A stretch of 64,000 nt of DNA from assembly GCA_964348665.1 (NCBI GenBank), contig CAYGDP010000017.1:15307-79306 (forward strand), read 5' to 3'. Position 1 is the first letter of the stretch. Each line of letters begins with the position of its first letter. Shown piece by piece: positions 41,839 through 50,915 of this stretch. Made by a program: the position numbers and the translations under genes. The notes beneath the pieces were generated by a model, which was not told the DNA's origin, made no database searches, and was given only the letters and a program-made list of their open reading frames with translations. Source of the DNA: CAYGDP01 sp964348665 (GTDB lineage Bacteria > Verrucomicrobiota > Verrucomicrobiia > Palsa-1439 > CAYGDP01).

Positions 41839-42362
41839 CGTCGAGCCTTATACGTTGGAGGCAAACCATCCATTCGTTCCTCGCCAAGTTTCTCGCGCAT
41901 CGCGTCCAGCAACCGAAATAAGAGCGGGGCCGTCACGAGGCTCATCAGCGCCACTTGTCCGACGCGCGTCACACCGGCCACCGAGAGCGACCAACCGAAC
42001 CCGCCGACCGTGAGCGATCCCCAGACAACGATCGACGCGATCAAGGACGAGAGCAAACCAACGAGCATTTGCGCCCACACATGGTTACGAAGCACGAGAC
42101 GCTGCGCGCGGCTGCCGATGAACGCAATGACAACCAGCGCCACCGAGCTGATTCCGAGGCGGTTGGCGCTCAACGCGTCGAGAAAGACGCCCCCCACCAG
42201 TGCCAGCCAGAGCGCGAGCGGCCAGCGGGTTGACATCGCCGCGTACGCAACCAGCGCTGGCATCAATTCCAGACGCGCGCCGCCCCACGTGACGAGGTTG
42301 GCGAGCGTGCATTGCGCCACCACGACCACAAACGACGCGAGTAAAAATAAAAATGGTTGCAT
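41835..42362 (-). CDS. mreD: Rod-shape-determining membrane protein MreD
   Basis: 175 residues, about five membrane helices (FLFLLASFVVVVAQ, WPLALWLALVGGVFLDALSA, SVALVVIAFIGS, LLSSLIASIVVW, QVALMSLVTAPLLFRLLD). Sequence conservation in MreD is weak; assignment rests on size, topology, the GGVFLDALSANRLGISS segment resembling the MreD G-xxxD motif, and its place between mreC and mrdA. The start overlaps the mreC stop by one base, and the stop overlaps mrdA (ATGA). Confidence 0.88.
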   Translation of the reverse strand: MQPFLFLLASFVVVVAQCTLANLVTWGGARLELMPALVAYAAMSTRWPLALWLALVGGVFLDALSANRLGISSVALVVIAFIGSRAQRLVLRNHVWAQMLVGLLSSLIASIVVWGSLTVGGFGWSLSVAGVTRVGQVALMSLVTAPLLFRLLDAMREKLGEERMDGLPPTYKARR

Positions 42363-43120
42363 TATTTTTCTTTTTCACCGAGCACGATCAGGACTTCTTC
42401 CAGCCTCATCAGGTCGGCCGCAGGACGAATGCTTGCCGTTTGATAAAAGCCACTGGCATTTACGAATTCGACCCGGCCGATGATGCTGCCTTTGGGAAAA
42501 ACTCCGCCGTACCCGGAGGCAAGCACCCATTCCCCCTCCGCGACGGTCGTGGTGGTGTCGAGAAATTTCATCCAGCATCGAGGCTCGGCTTCGCTCGAGG
42601 CGCCTACGCCATTGACGAAACCATGTTTGCGGCTACCCTGGAGCAATGCGGAGACATGACAGTTGGGGTCGGCGATCAGCAACACTCGACAGAACCGTTG
42701 CCCGACTTCGTAGGTTTTGCCAACCAGGCCAGCGGGGGTGAGAACGGCCATGTTTTCGGATACGCCATCCGCGCGTCCGCGATCAAGCGTGATGGTGCGC
42801 CACCAGTTCGAGGCGTCGCGTCCAATCACGCGCGCGCCGAGCAATCGCCACGGCGTTCGCTCACGAAACCCAATCATTTCACGCAGTCGCGCGTTTTCCT
42901 GGCGAAGTTCCTCGGCCTCGACGTTCGGGGCGGAAGAAGATTCCGAAGCGGAGTCGCGCTCGGCGGCCTGTCGCACATGGGTGGCGGCGGTGAGCAAGGG
43001 GCTAAAAAATTGTGTGACCGCCATTTTGAGCGCGTGCGCCTGGTGCGATGGCAGCACCAAGATGGCAACCAGCGCCAGCATTGCGCCGCCAGACCAAATC
43101 CATTGTCGTTTCGGGTTCAT
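42362..43120 (-). CDS. mreC: Rod-shape-determining protein MreC
   Basis: 252 residues. An N-terminal span (about 8-26) leads to a coiled coil (AEELRQENARLREMIGF). Two beta-barrel domains follow with ARVIGRDASNWWRTITLDRG, GLVGKTYEVGQRFCRVLLI, WVLASGYGGVFPKGSIIGRV and LMRLEEVLIVLGE at the end, the classic MreC order. It is periplasmic and links the MreB cytoskeleton with PBP2/RodA. It follows mreB after 60 bp that contain a hairpin at 43126-43144. No strong ribosome site is visible; the hairpin lies where one would be expected. Confidence 0.94.
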   Translation of the reverse strand: MNPKRQWIWSGGAMLALVAILVLPSHQAHALKMAVTQFFSPLLTAATHVRQAAERDSASESSSAPNVEAEELRQENARLREMIGFRERTPWRLLGARVIGRDASNWWRTITLDRGRADGVSENMAVLTPAGLVGKTYEVGQRFCRVLLIADPNCHVSALLQGSRKHGFVNGVGASSEAEPRCWMKFLDTTTTVAEGEWVLASGYGGVFPKGSIIGRVEFVNASGFYQTASIRPAADLMRLEEVLIVLGEKEK

Positions 43121-43125
43121 TCATT

Positions 43126-43144
43126 CCGCGTTCACCGAACGCGG
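43126..43144 (-). promoter_or_regulatory. Short perfect hairpin just upstream of mreC
   Basis: CCGCGTTC-GGT-GAACGCGG forms an eight-base-pair stem with a three-base loop, ending five bases before the mreC ATG. There is no T run on the minus strand after it, so it is not an intrinsic terminator. It could lower mreC translation relative to mreB or stop exonuclease decay; this is inference. Confidence 0.4.
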
Positions 43145-43180
43145 GTTCTGCGCAGAGGACGAGATGGATGAGGGAAACGG

Positions 43181-44203
43181 CTAGGCGGAGTTGAACCGAT
43201 CGAGGACGTCGAGGTTTTCCAGAATGATGCCGGTGCCTTGGGCGACGGCGCTTAACGGGTCATCGGCCACCGACACGGGCAATCCTGTTTCCTCGCTCAT
43301 GAGCTTATCGAGGCCGCGCAGCATGGAACTGCCGCCGGCGAGCATGATGCCGCGATCCACGAGATCCGCCGAGAGTTCCGGCGGACAGTGTTCGAGCATC
43401 ATACGGACCGCCTCTAGGATCGCCGAAATCGGCTCTTGGAGAGCCTCCCGGATTTCCTGACTGGTGACGGTCACGGTTTTGGGCAGGCCGGCGACGAGGT
43501 CGCGGCCTTTGACTTGCATCGAAAGCTCTTGTTCAAGCGGATGAGCCGAGCCAACTTGAATCTTTATTTCCTCGGACATCCGTTCCCCGATGGACAAATT
43601 ATAGGCACGTTTCATATGTTGGATGATCGCGTCATCCATCTCGTCGCCGCCCACGCGCAGTGAGCGACTGGATACCAAACCGCCTAACGAGATTATCGCG
43701 ATCTCCGCCGTGCCTCCGCCAATATCCACAATCATGTTGCCGCCGGCGTCCGCCACGGGCATTCCCACGCCGATGGCAGCCGCCATCGGTTCGGGAACGG
43801 TATAAACGTGGCGCGCGCCCGCGTGAATCGCTGAATCTTTCACCGCGCGTTTTTCGACCTCGGTAATGCCGCTTGGCACGGCGATCACCACGCGTGGTTG
43901 GATGCGCAATTTCCGGTCCTGGACTTGATTGATCAGGCGCCGCAGCATGATTTCGGTGATTTCGAAATCCGCTATCACGCCGTCTTTCATCGGGCGAATC
44001 GCCTTGATGGCTTCCGGCGTGCGACCGAGCATCTTTTTGGCTTCAAGGCCGATGCCCAGCACCTCGCGGGTCTTCTCATGAATCGCCACCACCGACGGTT
44101 CGCGCAGCACGATCCCTTTACCGCGGACAAATATGACCGTGTTAGCCGTCCCGAGGTCGATCCCGATGTCCATGGACAAAAAATTGAGCCAGCGCCCAAA
44201 CAT
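43181..44203 (-). CDS. mreB: Rod-shape-determining actin homologue MreB
   Basis: 340 residues; GGAGACAAGC precedes ATG 44203. The N-terminus MFGRWLNFLSM forms the membrane-binding helix region. The actin-fold motifs are DIGIDLGTANTVIFVRGKG (phosphate 1), VPSGITEVEKRAVKD, MIVDIGGGTAEIAII (phosphate 2) and GIMLAGGSSMLRGLD (adenosine site). The length is normal. It polymerises beneath the inner membrane and directs the elongasome encoded by the following genes. It heads the minus-strand shape cluster, 49 bp downstream of lpxA. Confidence 0.97.
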   Translation of the reverse strand: MFGRWLNFLSMDIGIDLGTANTVIFVRGKGIVLREPSVVAIHEKTREVLGIGLEAKKMLGRTPEAIKAIRPMKDGVIADFEITEIMLRRLINQVQDRKLRIQPRVVIAVPSGITEVEKRAVKDSAIHAGARHVYTVPEPMAAAIGVGMPVADAGGNMIVDIGGGTAEIAIISLGGLVSSRSLRVGGDEMDDAIIQHMKRAYNLSIGERMSEEIKIQVGSAHPLEQELSMQVKGRDLVAGLPKTVTVTSQEIREALQEPISAILEAVRMMLEHCPPELSADLVDRGIMLAGGSSMLRGLDKLMSEETGLPVSVADDPLSAVAQGTGIILENLDVLDRFNSA

Positions 44204-44252
44204 GCTTGTCTCCAGAAAAACGACTTACACCTACGCTAAAACGCCCCCCACG

Positions 44253-45071
44253 TCAAGAAAGCGATTCCGCATCTTCCTCAACCCCAGCCGTTTTTGGCCC
44301 TGCGCAAAGACCGCGGCGGCTGGCGGCAATAAACTCGTTCCATTGCTTGGTTTCAGGCGTTTGATGGCCCGCCTTCAATTTTTTGAGGGCTTGCGACACG
44401 TTCAGACCACTGCGGTAAAGAATCCGAAAAGCTTCTTTAATAGCCGCACGGCCTTCCGCGTCGATCCCGGCACGGCGGAGTCCGATGGAATTGACGCCCA
44501 CGATGGTATTTACACCGGCGGCGATGCAAAATGGTGGCACATCTTTTCCGACACCCGCGATTCCTTGCAACATGGCCAAGCGACCCACCCGGACAAATTG
44601 ATGGAGGACAGCCCCCCCGCCGATATTGACGCGGTCTTGCAATTCGACGTGGCCAGCAAGAAGGACGTTGTTGGCCAGCACACAATCGTTGGCGATGCGG
44701 GCGTTGTGGCCGATGTGAGACCCGACCATGAAATAATTTCGATCGCCGATGCGAGTGACACGGTCGTCTTTTGTCGCGGCGCGATGGACGGTAACGTATT
44801 CGCGAAAGGTGTTGTGGTCGCCAATGACAAGTTTGGTTTCGCTGCCGTCGTAGGCGAGGTCTTGCGGTTCGTGGCCGAGAACAGCACCGTGATGAACGCG
44901 GTTGTTGGCGCCGAGCGTGGTCCAGCCGGTAAGGAACGCGTGGGCGCCGATGACGCAGCCGGGGCCGATTCGGACGTGAGCATCAATAATGGCATAAGGA
45001 CCAACGAAGACATCGGGCGCGAGTTGGGCGTCGGGATGGACGACCGCAGTGGGATGGATCTTCGAGTTCAC
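44253..45071 (-). CDS. lpxA: Acyl-ACP:UDP-N-acetylglucosamine O-acyltransferase LpxA
   Basis: 272 residues from GTG 45071, which overlaps the stop of the exonuclease gene (GTGA). The left-handed beta helix shows hexapeptide repeats (IHPTAVVHPDAQLAPDVFVG, VRIGPGCVIG, RIANDCVLANNVLLAGHVEL). The active-site region is VGSHIGHNARI with His122 matching the catalytic His125 of the E. coli enzyme. The C-terminal helical part is LRRAGIDAEGRAAIKEAFRILY. It transfers a 3-hydroxyacyl chain to UDP-GlcNAc, the first step of lipid A, so the organism should make LPS. No other lpx gene lies in the window. Confidence 0.95.
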   Translation of the reverse strand: MNSKIHPTAVVHPDAQLAPDVFVGPYAIIDAHVRIGPGCVIGAHAFLTGWTTLGANNRVHHGAVLGHEPQDLAYDGSETKLVIGDHNTFREYVTVHRAATKDDRVTRIGDRNYFMVGSHIGHNARIANDCVLANNVLLAGHVELQDRVNIGGGAVLHQFVRVGRLAMLQGIAGVGKDVPPFCIAAGVNTIVGVNSIGLRRAGIDAEGRAAIKEAFRILYRSGLNVSQALKKLKAGHQTPETKQWNEFIAASRRGLCAGPKTAGVEEDAESLS

Positions 45072-45967
45072 AGGAGAGTTGGTTGCGCCGATTTTTGCTG
45101 CCGAGCATGAGCTTCGGCAAGCAGGGATTTTGATCCCAGCCGTTCGAGAAACGGTATGAGACGGCCGTAATCCGGATCGGCAAGCTTCAGTTCGTCGAGC
45201 TTGCTATCGAGTGGCAGATCGGTGCGGAGCGTCACGAGAGCGAGGTTTCGACGGAGAAGGTCGGCATTGGAAGTGATTTTTTCGCGGAGAACAGGATTCT
45301 CGATTTTCTCCGGTTTATTGAGAAGCGCATCCAGGCTGCCGAATTTTGCGATTAGCCCGGAGGCAGTTTTGGGGCCGACGCCTTTGACTCCCGGAATATT
45401 ATCGGAGGCATCGCCAAGGAGCGCGAGGTAATCGGGAATTTGCCGGGGAGAAACTCCGAACCGGGCGCGGACGCCGGCGGGGTCGAGAAGGATATCCGGC
45501 TCATTTTTTTTTCCAGCCGGTTTGAGGATGCGAGTGCGACCGGTGACGAGTTGCGAGAGGTCTTTGTCGTTGGTGGCGATGAGAGTTTGCCAGTGCAGCG
45601 CGTCGGCTTGCAGAGCGAGGACGGCGATGATGTCGTCGGCTTCGTGACCATGAAGTTCCAGGAGCGGGATGCGGCTGGCGCGGACCCAATCTTTGAGGAG
45701 CGGAGTTTGCGATTCGAGATCTTCGGGAGTAGGCGGGCGCTGGGCTTTATAGGTGGGGAGTTCTTTCAGGCGGACGGGCGGGCCGAGGTCGAAGGCGATG
45801 GCAAGATGCGTCGGCTCGTGGTCGCGGATCCATTTGTGGAGGGTCTTGACGAACCCGTAGATTGCACCCGTCGGTTGGCCTAGGGAATTCCGGAGCGTGG
45901 GGAGCGCGTAATAGGCACGGTACGCAAGCGCATAGCCATCCACCAACAAAAGTTTCGGGTGGGACAT
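45068..45967 (-). CDS. Stand-alone 5'-3' exonuclease (Pol I N-terminal domain type)
   Basis: 299 residues from ATG 45967; an alternative GTG at 45997 would overlap the secretin stop. The FEN/XPG motifs are LLLVDGYALAYRAYYALP, AIAFDLGPPVRLKELPTYKAQR, LLELHGHEADDIIAVLA, ATNDKDLSQLV and the H3TH region IPDYLALLGDASDNIPGVKGVGPKTASGLIAKFG. All metal-binding acidic clusters look intact. It resembles the 5' nuclease domain of DNA polymerase I without the polymerase part, like Xni/ExoIX. It would remove flaps or RNA primers in the cytoplasm. It is translationally coupled to lpxA downstream, an odd pairing. Confidence 0.9.
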   Translation of the reverse strand: MSHPKLLLVDGYALAYRAYYALPTLRNSLGQPTGAIYGFVKTLHKWIRDHEPTHLAIAFDLGPPVRLKELPTYKAQRPPTPEDLESQTPLLKDWVRASRIPLLELHGHEADDIIAVLALQADALHWQTLIATNDKDLSQLVTGRTRILKPAGKKNEPDILLDPAGVRARFGVSPRQIPDYLALLGDASDNIPGVKGVGPKTASGLIAKFGSLDALLNKPEKIENPVLREKITSNADLLRRNLALVTLRTDLPLDSKLDELKLADPDYGRLIPFLERLGSKSLLAEAHARQQKSAQPTLL

Positions 45968-45986
45968 TGGCGTCGGCGCTTGCTGG

Positions 45987-48950
45987 TTAATTGGCACCAG
46001 CGGTAACGCCAGTTCCCATGACGGACTCTGGCTCGATATCAGGATTCTGGCGTGTCCCGTCCGGTTTGATCAGAGACGCAGTGACGAAGATGAGGAGATT
46101 CCGCTTCACGATGCTCTCCAGATTCGTCCGGAAAAAGCGCCCCAACAGAGGAGCATCCCCGAGAATCGGGACTTTGTCTTTAACAATCTGGCGATCATCG
46201 CGAATCAGGCCGCCGATGAGAACCGTTTGGCCATCCCAGATTTGCAACTCGGTAGTTACTTTTCGAGTACTGAAGATCGGTTGGAGAATTGGATTATCCA
46301 CATTGACGACCGACGCGCCGCTGGGCACTTGGATCGTACCTCCGTAGTTGATAAACCCGTCGAATTCCGCCACCTCCGGCACCAGCGTAAGAGTGATGGT
46401 GTATTTGTCTTCACCAACTTGCGGGGTGACATTGAGCAAGACGCCAACTTCGCGAGTTGTGAAGCCGCCTGGCGTAGCGGGAACGACGGCCACTGCGCCA
46501 CCACCCGCGGTGCCACCCGCCGCCGATGTAGCGGTCGCCGGAGTGAAATCCGTCGGATAAATGAATTCACGGGCGATCTTAATGTCTGCTTGACGACCGT
46601 TGGTGGCGATGACGCGGGGCGCCGAGAGAAGGTCAGCCGCCTTGTTATTCGCCAACGCTTTCAGGGTCACCTGGAGTTGCGGATTTGTCAGAACACCAGC
46701 CACGGTCATGATGCTATCCTGGCTGACAATCCCGCTGGAAAGGAAAGCGTTTTGGGAAGCGAGTAACGCATCCACGGTGTTTACGGTGATGGAACGAATA
46801 TCGCGCAGACCGGCTGTGATCGGCTGCTGACTGCCGGGGGTCAATTGGCCGGTGACACTATCGTAGGCGGCATTACCGACATTGACGGAGCTACGGCGGA
46901 CATTCCAGCCGCCAGGACCGATTTTCCAAGAAAATCCGAGCTCATTGATGATGGACTGGGTAACTTCCACAAACCGGGTCTCGATCTCAATCTGCGGCGG
47001 CGATTTGTTGATGTCCTCCAGAATTCGCTCGATGGCGTCGAGACTTTCGGCAGTATTCGTGACAATCAACGTGGCAGCGCCGCGGCTATAATTGACGCCG
47101 GAGCTAGGGGGAAACGCAATACCCGCATCGGTGAAGAATTTCTTCACGTCAGCGGGAGTAATAGTAACAGCGCCTTGGCCAAGGGCAGTGACGGAACCAG
47201 CGCCCGTACCACGCGTGATGGTTCCTGCTTGGCCCGTAGCGGCTGTCGCGGCACGAACCTCGTTTTCGAATGTGCCCGGAACGACCTTGTATGTTTTTGT
47301 GATCAGCAAATTGGTACCGGTAACCAGACCAGAAGTGATAACAACGGCGTGAGATTCAACGCGATACCGGAGATCCGCCGCCGACGTGATGTAATCGAGA
47401 GCGACGCCGAGTGGTACCCGGCTCAACTTGAGAGTGATGGAAGGAACTCCGGGGGTGCTGGCAGGCACCACCCCGCCGACATCACCCACGGGTAACGGCT
47501 CCAATCCAGCCCCGCCAATGGGGGCTGGTCCAATCGGAGGCAACGGAGCCGGCGCAAATCCTGCCCCAGCGCCCGGCACACCGGCCGGCGCACCGCCACC
47601 AACCCCGCCCGTCGGAAGGTTCAAGATGATATTGACCCCAACGTGCTCTGGCAAATCATTGTCTTTGCTGATGTTAATCAATTCGTCAATGACGCTCTTG
47701 ATATCAGCATTGGTAAAATTGATCTGCGGAATGACGATCTCGCGCAATTTCTTGTTGATCAATGCCGTGTCGCTCCCCCCGCCGGTAGGGGGGACGATGA
47801 CATCCGGACGAATATTCTTGCGACGGACGGGTTGCCACGCTTCGGTGGCTTCCGACAACCGCTGCGCGCTCACGGTAGTCTTGGCGGTTTCAAAAAGTTT
47901 TTCACGCGCGCGATGGAGCGCCGCAAGCGAGCGATACGCATCGGCGTTGTATTTGTCCATTTCCAGGACTGACTGAAACTTCTTCTCGGCCAAGGAATAT
48001 TGTCCGCTCTGAAACGCCAATTCACCGTCATGCAAAAGCGTCTTGATCTTGGACAGGGTATCGAGCCACTTGGGATCATTGGCGGGCGTAGGTGGTTCCT
48101 TCGGTTTTTTAGAATCGGTTTTCTTCACTACTTGAGTTTTTGGAGCGCCTTCCTTCGCGATCTGCTCGCGCTTCTTTTCAATGTCAGCCAACAATCGTTT
48201 TCCACCAGTATTCTCACTTTCGATTTGGAGAATCCGGTCGGCATGCTTCTTGGCTTCTTCCAAATTGGCTGGCTTGGACCAAAGAGCGCTATTGCCAGCA
48301 CGGCTTAACGCGGAAATGAGCGCGCGCCGACATTCTTTCAGTTCTCCATCCGTTTTAGGATTGCGCGGCAGGTTGTTGTAGGCTTTTTCGAGCAGCGTGA
48401 TGGCTTCGTCAAAGTTTTTAGTGGCTTTCCCTTTTTTCAAGTTCTCACGCGCTTCAATCAAGGCCTGCGAACGGCGAGCCGACTCATCTTTGGCAAGCGT
48501 ACCCGACGCCTCATCCAAGGCCACCGGAGCCGGTGCCACCGCAGCGGGCTTTTCCGGTTTCGCTTCAGCAGGTTTAGTCTCGGCGGGTTTCTCCACGGCC
48601 GGTTGATCGGCCGGTTTGTCCTCGGCCTTTTTCTCCTCAACGGGGGCTGGATCCGCCGGTTTCTCTTCGGGTTTCGGATCCTCCGCCTTCTTTTCCTCCA
48701 CCGCAGGCTGGGGATCCGCTGGCTTTTCCTCCGCTTTTTTCTCTTCCACGGCCGGTTGATCCGCTGGTTTATCCTCAGCCTTTTTTTCCTCGGCGGGCTT
48801 GTCTGCTGGTTTTTCGGCAGGGGTTTCCTCTGCTTTTTTCTCTTCGGCAGGCGGCTTCGGGTCGTCGGCGGGTTTCGGATCGTCTTGAGCGATGAGAAGG
48901 GTCAGGCAAGCGGCAAGCGCCAACGTGATCCCGAGCAAGAGCTTCTTCAT
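45987..48950 (-). CDS. Secretin (PilQ/GspD-type, Amuc_1098-like) with Pro/Glu/Lys-rich N-terminus
   Basis: 987 residues from ATG 48950 (AGGAGA about eight bases upstream; the ATG at 48971 is itself just before that site). The signal peptide (about 1-21) is followed by about 120 residues of low-complexity repeats of the EEKKAEDKPADQPAV type, then a TPR-like helical region (about 155-380). A short secretin N-domain region follows (REIVIPQINFTNADIKSVID), then a Gly/Pro-rich insert (GVGGGAPAGVPGAGAGF) and further N domains. The secretin barrel ends with VPILGDAPLLGRFFRTNLESIVKRNLLIFV, the family signature. It forms the outer-membrane pore of the pilus. It is the last gene of the five-gene operon. 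Confidence 0.9.
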   Translation of the reverse strand: MKKLLLGITLALAACLTLLIAQDDPKPADDPKPPAEEKKAEETPAEKPADKPAEEKKAEDKPADQPAVEEKKAEEKPADPQPAVEEKKAEDPKPEEKPADPAPVEEKKAEDKPADQPAVEKPAETKPAEAKPEKPAAVAPAPVALDEASGTLAKDESARRSQALIEARENLKKGKATKNFDEAITLLEKAYNNLPRNPKTDGELKECRRALISALSRAGNSALWSKPANLEEAKKHADRILQIESENTGGKRLLADIEKKREQIAKEGAPKTQVVKKTDSKKPKEPPTPANDPKWLDTLSKIKTLLHDGELAFQSGQYSLAEKKFQSVLEMDKYNADAYRSLAALHRAREKLFETAKTTVSAQRLSEATEAWQPVRRKNIRPDVIVPPTGGGSDTALINKKLREIVIPQINFTNADIKSVIDELINISKDNDLPEHVGVNIILNLPTGGVGGGAPAGVPGAGAGFAPAPLPPIGPAPIGGAGLEPLPVGDVGGVVPASTPGVPSITLKLSRVPLGVALDYITSAADLRYRVESHAVVITSGLVTGTNLLITKTYKVVPGTFENEVRAATAATGQAGTITRGTGAGSVTALGQGAVTITPADVKKFFTDAGIAFPPSSGVNYSRGAATLIVTNTAESLDAIERILEDINKSPPQIEIETRFVEVTQSIINELGFSWKIGPGGWNVRRSSVNVGNAAYDSVTGQLTPGSQQPITAGLRDIRSITVNTVDALLASQNAFLSSGIVSQDSIMTVAGVLTNPQLQVTLKALANNKAADLLSAPRVIATNGRQADIKIAREFIYPTDFTPATATSAAGGTAGGGAVAVVPATPGGFTTREVGVLLNVTPQVGEDKYTITLTLVPEVAEFDGFINYGGTIQVPSGASVVNVDNPILQPIFSTRKVTTELQIWDGQTVLIGGLIRDDRQIVKDKVPILGDAPLLGRFFRTNLESIVKRNLLIFVTASLIKPDGTRQNPDIEPESVMGTGVTAGAN

Positions 48951-48998
48951 GTGCATATCTCCTGGTTTCATTTGCCGCGCGTGGCGCGGACCGTCTAC

Positions 48999-49844
48999 CT
49001 ACTCAATTTTCACGCCCTCTTTTGCATTCAACCCAAAATGATACTTAATCTTCGTCGCAACGTCTTCCACTATCACGTGGTCGGCCTTGATGTCAATGAC
49101 CTTCATCTGCGTCTTGACTTTCTTGGTGGCCTTCTCGTCCGTGTGATATTCAACGGGAAACACGTCTCCCGTTTTCAGATTAAACGCCTGTCCCGTCAAA
49201 TTAACCGTGACCTGGGCGATCAGGTCGGTCTGGATCTGTTGCTGACGATTGATGACCAGCACAACCTCCAAATCGCCTCGCTTGAGCGTCAGCTCCGAGG
49301 CGTCCTTGGCACCCTCTCGTTTTGGCTCGTGTTTGATAATGGTAAAGCCTTCGATCGTTTCTTTCAGCTTGGCGAATTTCGTCCCCCCCTGAAAGTTGAT
49401 CTGAAATTTGAGCACGTTATTACCGGCATCGATGACCCCCTCGAATTTCAAATTGAACAGTTGCTTGGGAATGCCAGCAACTCGAAAACTTTTCGTAATA
49501 GGGAAGTACCTATCTAACTCTCGTTCCTGCTGCTTCCCAACATCCAACCGTTGCTGGCCACCCGTTGTTGAGAGAACGACACCTTTGTAATTCGGAGTGA
49601 AAATTTTATGCGCCGTTGCTTGTTGGGGTTGCCAAGGGTGGACCGCCTCGTATTTCGCAATTATTTTTTTTGTGTCTACCGTGGCGTCCTTCAGCGGTTC
49701 TCCCGTTGTCTTGGGCGCCACCTCGTTTTTGCGTGCTTCGGCAGCGTCCTTCAGTTTTTTCCAAACCAACCCGGCGGAAACAATCCAACCGATAAATACA
49801 ACCACCAAAATCAGTTTCTCATAATGATTTTTGAGAAAGTTCAT
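48999..49844 (-). CDS. Pilus-operon inner-membrane protein (Amuc_1099-like)
   Basis: 281 residues with AGGAG five bases before the ATG. One N-terminal span (about 9-28, KLILVVVFIGWIVSAGLVW) is followed by a helical region (KKLKDAAEARKNEVAPKTTGE) and a beta-rich periplasmic part ending in DVATKIKYHFGLNAKEGVKIE. The position between the secretin and the Amuc_1100-like gene, single span and size match the Amuc_1099 slot. It may play a PilP-like role linking the inner-membrane complex to the secretin. Assignment is mainly by synteny and topology. Confidence 0.7.
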   Translation of the reverse strand: MNFLKNHYEKLILVVVFIGWIVSAGLVWKKLKDAAEARKNEVAPKTTGEPLKDATVDTKKIIAKYEAVHPWQPQQATAHKIFTPNYKGVVLSTTGGQQRLDVGKQQERELDRYFPITKSFRVAGIPKQLFNLKFEGVIDAGNNVLKFQINFQGGTKFAKLKETIEGFTIIKHEPKREGAKDASELTLKRGDLEVVLVINRQQQIQTDLIAQVTVNLTGQAFNLKTGDVFPVEYHTDEKATKKVKTQMKVIDIKADHVIVEDVATKIKYHFGLNAKEGVKIE

Positions 49845-49856
49845 GGTCGCTCCTGG

Positions 49857-50915
49857 CTAGTGTTTCTCCGGAGAAGTTGTTGCGCCGGTTGCAAGTGGCG
49901 CTGCCGGAGGCGGCGAACCGGCCGGAGCACTTGTTGCTGTCGGCACTGGATTGGAGTGTGGCGCGCCCGGCACGGGAATGGTTTTGCCGCCGATTTGGAT
50001 CCAGTCCAATTGCATCGTCACCTGGATCTTGAGTTTATCGTCCACGATAACCCTTTCACTCACGGTGCTGGCCGTTGTGGGTCGCGTACCGCTGACGGCG
50101 CTCGGTTGTCCTCCGGTGGTGCCCGGCTGCACAGAAGGAGAAAACGATTGTGTCTCTGTTTTTACACTGCGAACAAGAAAAACGCGCTTGTCCTTGTCGT
50201 TATAGGATTCCGCCAGCACATTGAGAAATCTCTGCAAGGCGGATGTTTCGCAGATAAATACCAAATCAAACGCCATGCCATCGTATACACTGGTCGTTTT
50301 CGCGGTGCGACCGACAAAATCGCCGGATGCCGCTCCGGCGCCGGTCACCGGGCCTGCCGGCCCGCCGAGGTTTCGAAGGGAGGCTTCCACGGGGGTTCGT
50401 GCCACGGATTTGATTTCCAGGATTCGGCAATCCATCAAATATTCCATCATTTGCCGCATCACTTTCATCTGAACGATGAGTGGCGCAATATCGGGCGCCA
50501 TGGGGATTTTGCCGGCGCTGTAGGTGGTGAAAGCAAAGGAGAAATTCTCGGGCACGCCGATTTGCTTCGCCCGGGCGCGACTCCGAAGAGGGTTCAGGAA
50601 CTCGGTCTGGAAGTAGGAGAGAAATTTTCCGATGGTGATCGGCTCGGCGTTGGTGTGCGGAAAGTTTGTAAACAAATCTTCCTTGCCTTTGGAAAACACA
50701 TTGAGATTCCCCTGTGCGGTCTCGACGTTTCCCCGGGTCGGGGCGGTCTTGCTGCCGATAAGCGCCTTGAGCTTGTTTTGCAATTCGGTTTTCTCGGCTT
50801 CGGCAGCGCGTAGCTTGCGAAAATCGCGCACGCCAAAAAACACAATCGCGCCCAACGCGCCGAAAAACAGCGTCAAGCCGATGATCAAAAACAATTTTTC
50901 CTTTAGCCAGCTCAT
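49857..50915 (-). CDS. Amuc_1100-like pilus-operon protein
   Basis: 352 residues. The ATG overlaps the stop of the PilM gene (ATGA). One N-terminal span (about 8-27) precedes a coiled coil (FRKLRAAEAEKTELQNKLKALIG) and a periplasmic part with FLSYFQTEFLNPLRSRARAKQ, IPMAPDIAPLIVQMKVMRQMMEYLMDCRI and a Pro/Ala-rich tail. Placement and layout (anchor, coil, PilO-like alpha/beta domain) match Amuc_1100 of Akkermansia, which is 317 residues and known as a host-active outer-membrane protein. Here the C-terminal tail (TSAPAGSPPPAAPLATGATT) is longer. By fold it likely corresponds to PilO. Confidence 0.75.
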   Translation of the reverse strand: MSWLKEKLFLIIGLTLFFGALGAIVFFGVRDFRKLRAAEAEKTELQNKLKALIGSKTAPTRGNVETAQGNLNVFSKGKEDLFTNFPHTNAEPITIGKFLSYFQTEFLNPLRSRARAKQIGVPENFSFAFTTYSAGKIPMAPDIAPLIVQMKVMRQMMEYLMDCRILEIKSVARTPVEASLRNLGGPAGPVTGAGAASGDFVGRTAKTTSVYDGMAFDLVFICETSALQRFLNVLAESYNDKDKRVFLVRSVKTETQSFSPSVQPGTTGGQPSAVSGTRPTTASTVSERVIVDDKLKIQVTMQLDWIQIGGKTIPVPGAPHSNPVPTATSAPAGSPPPAAPLATGATTSPEKH

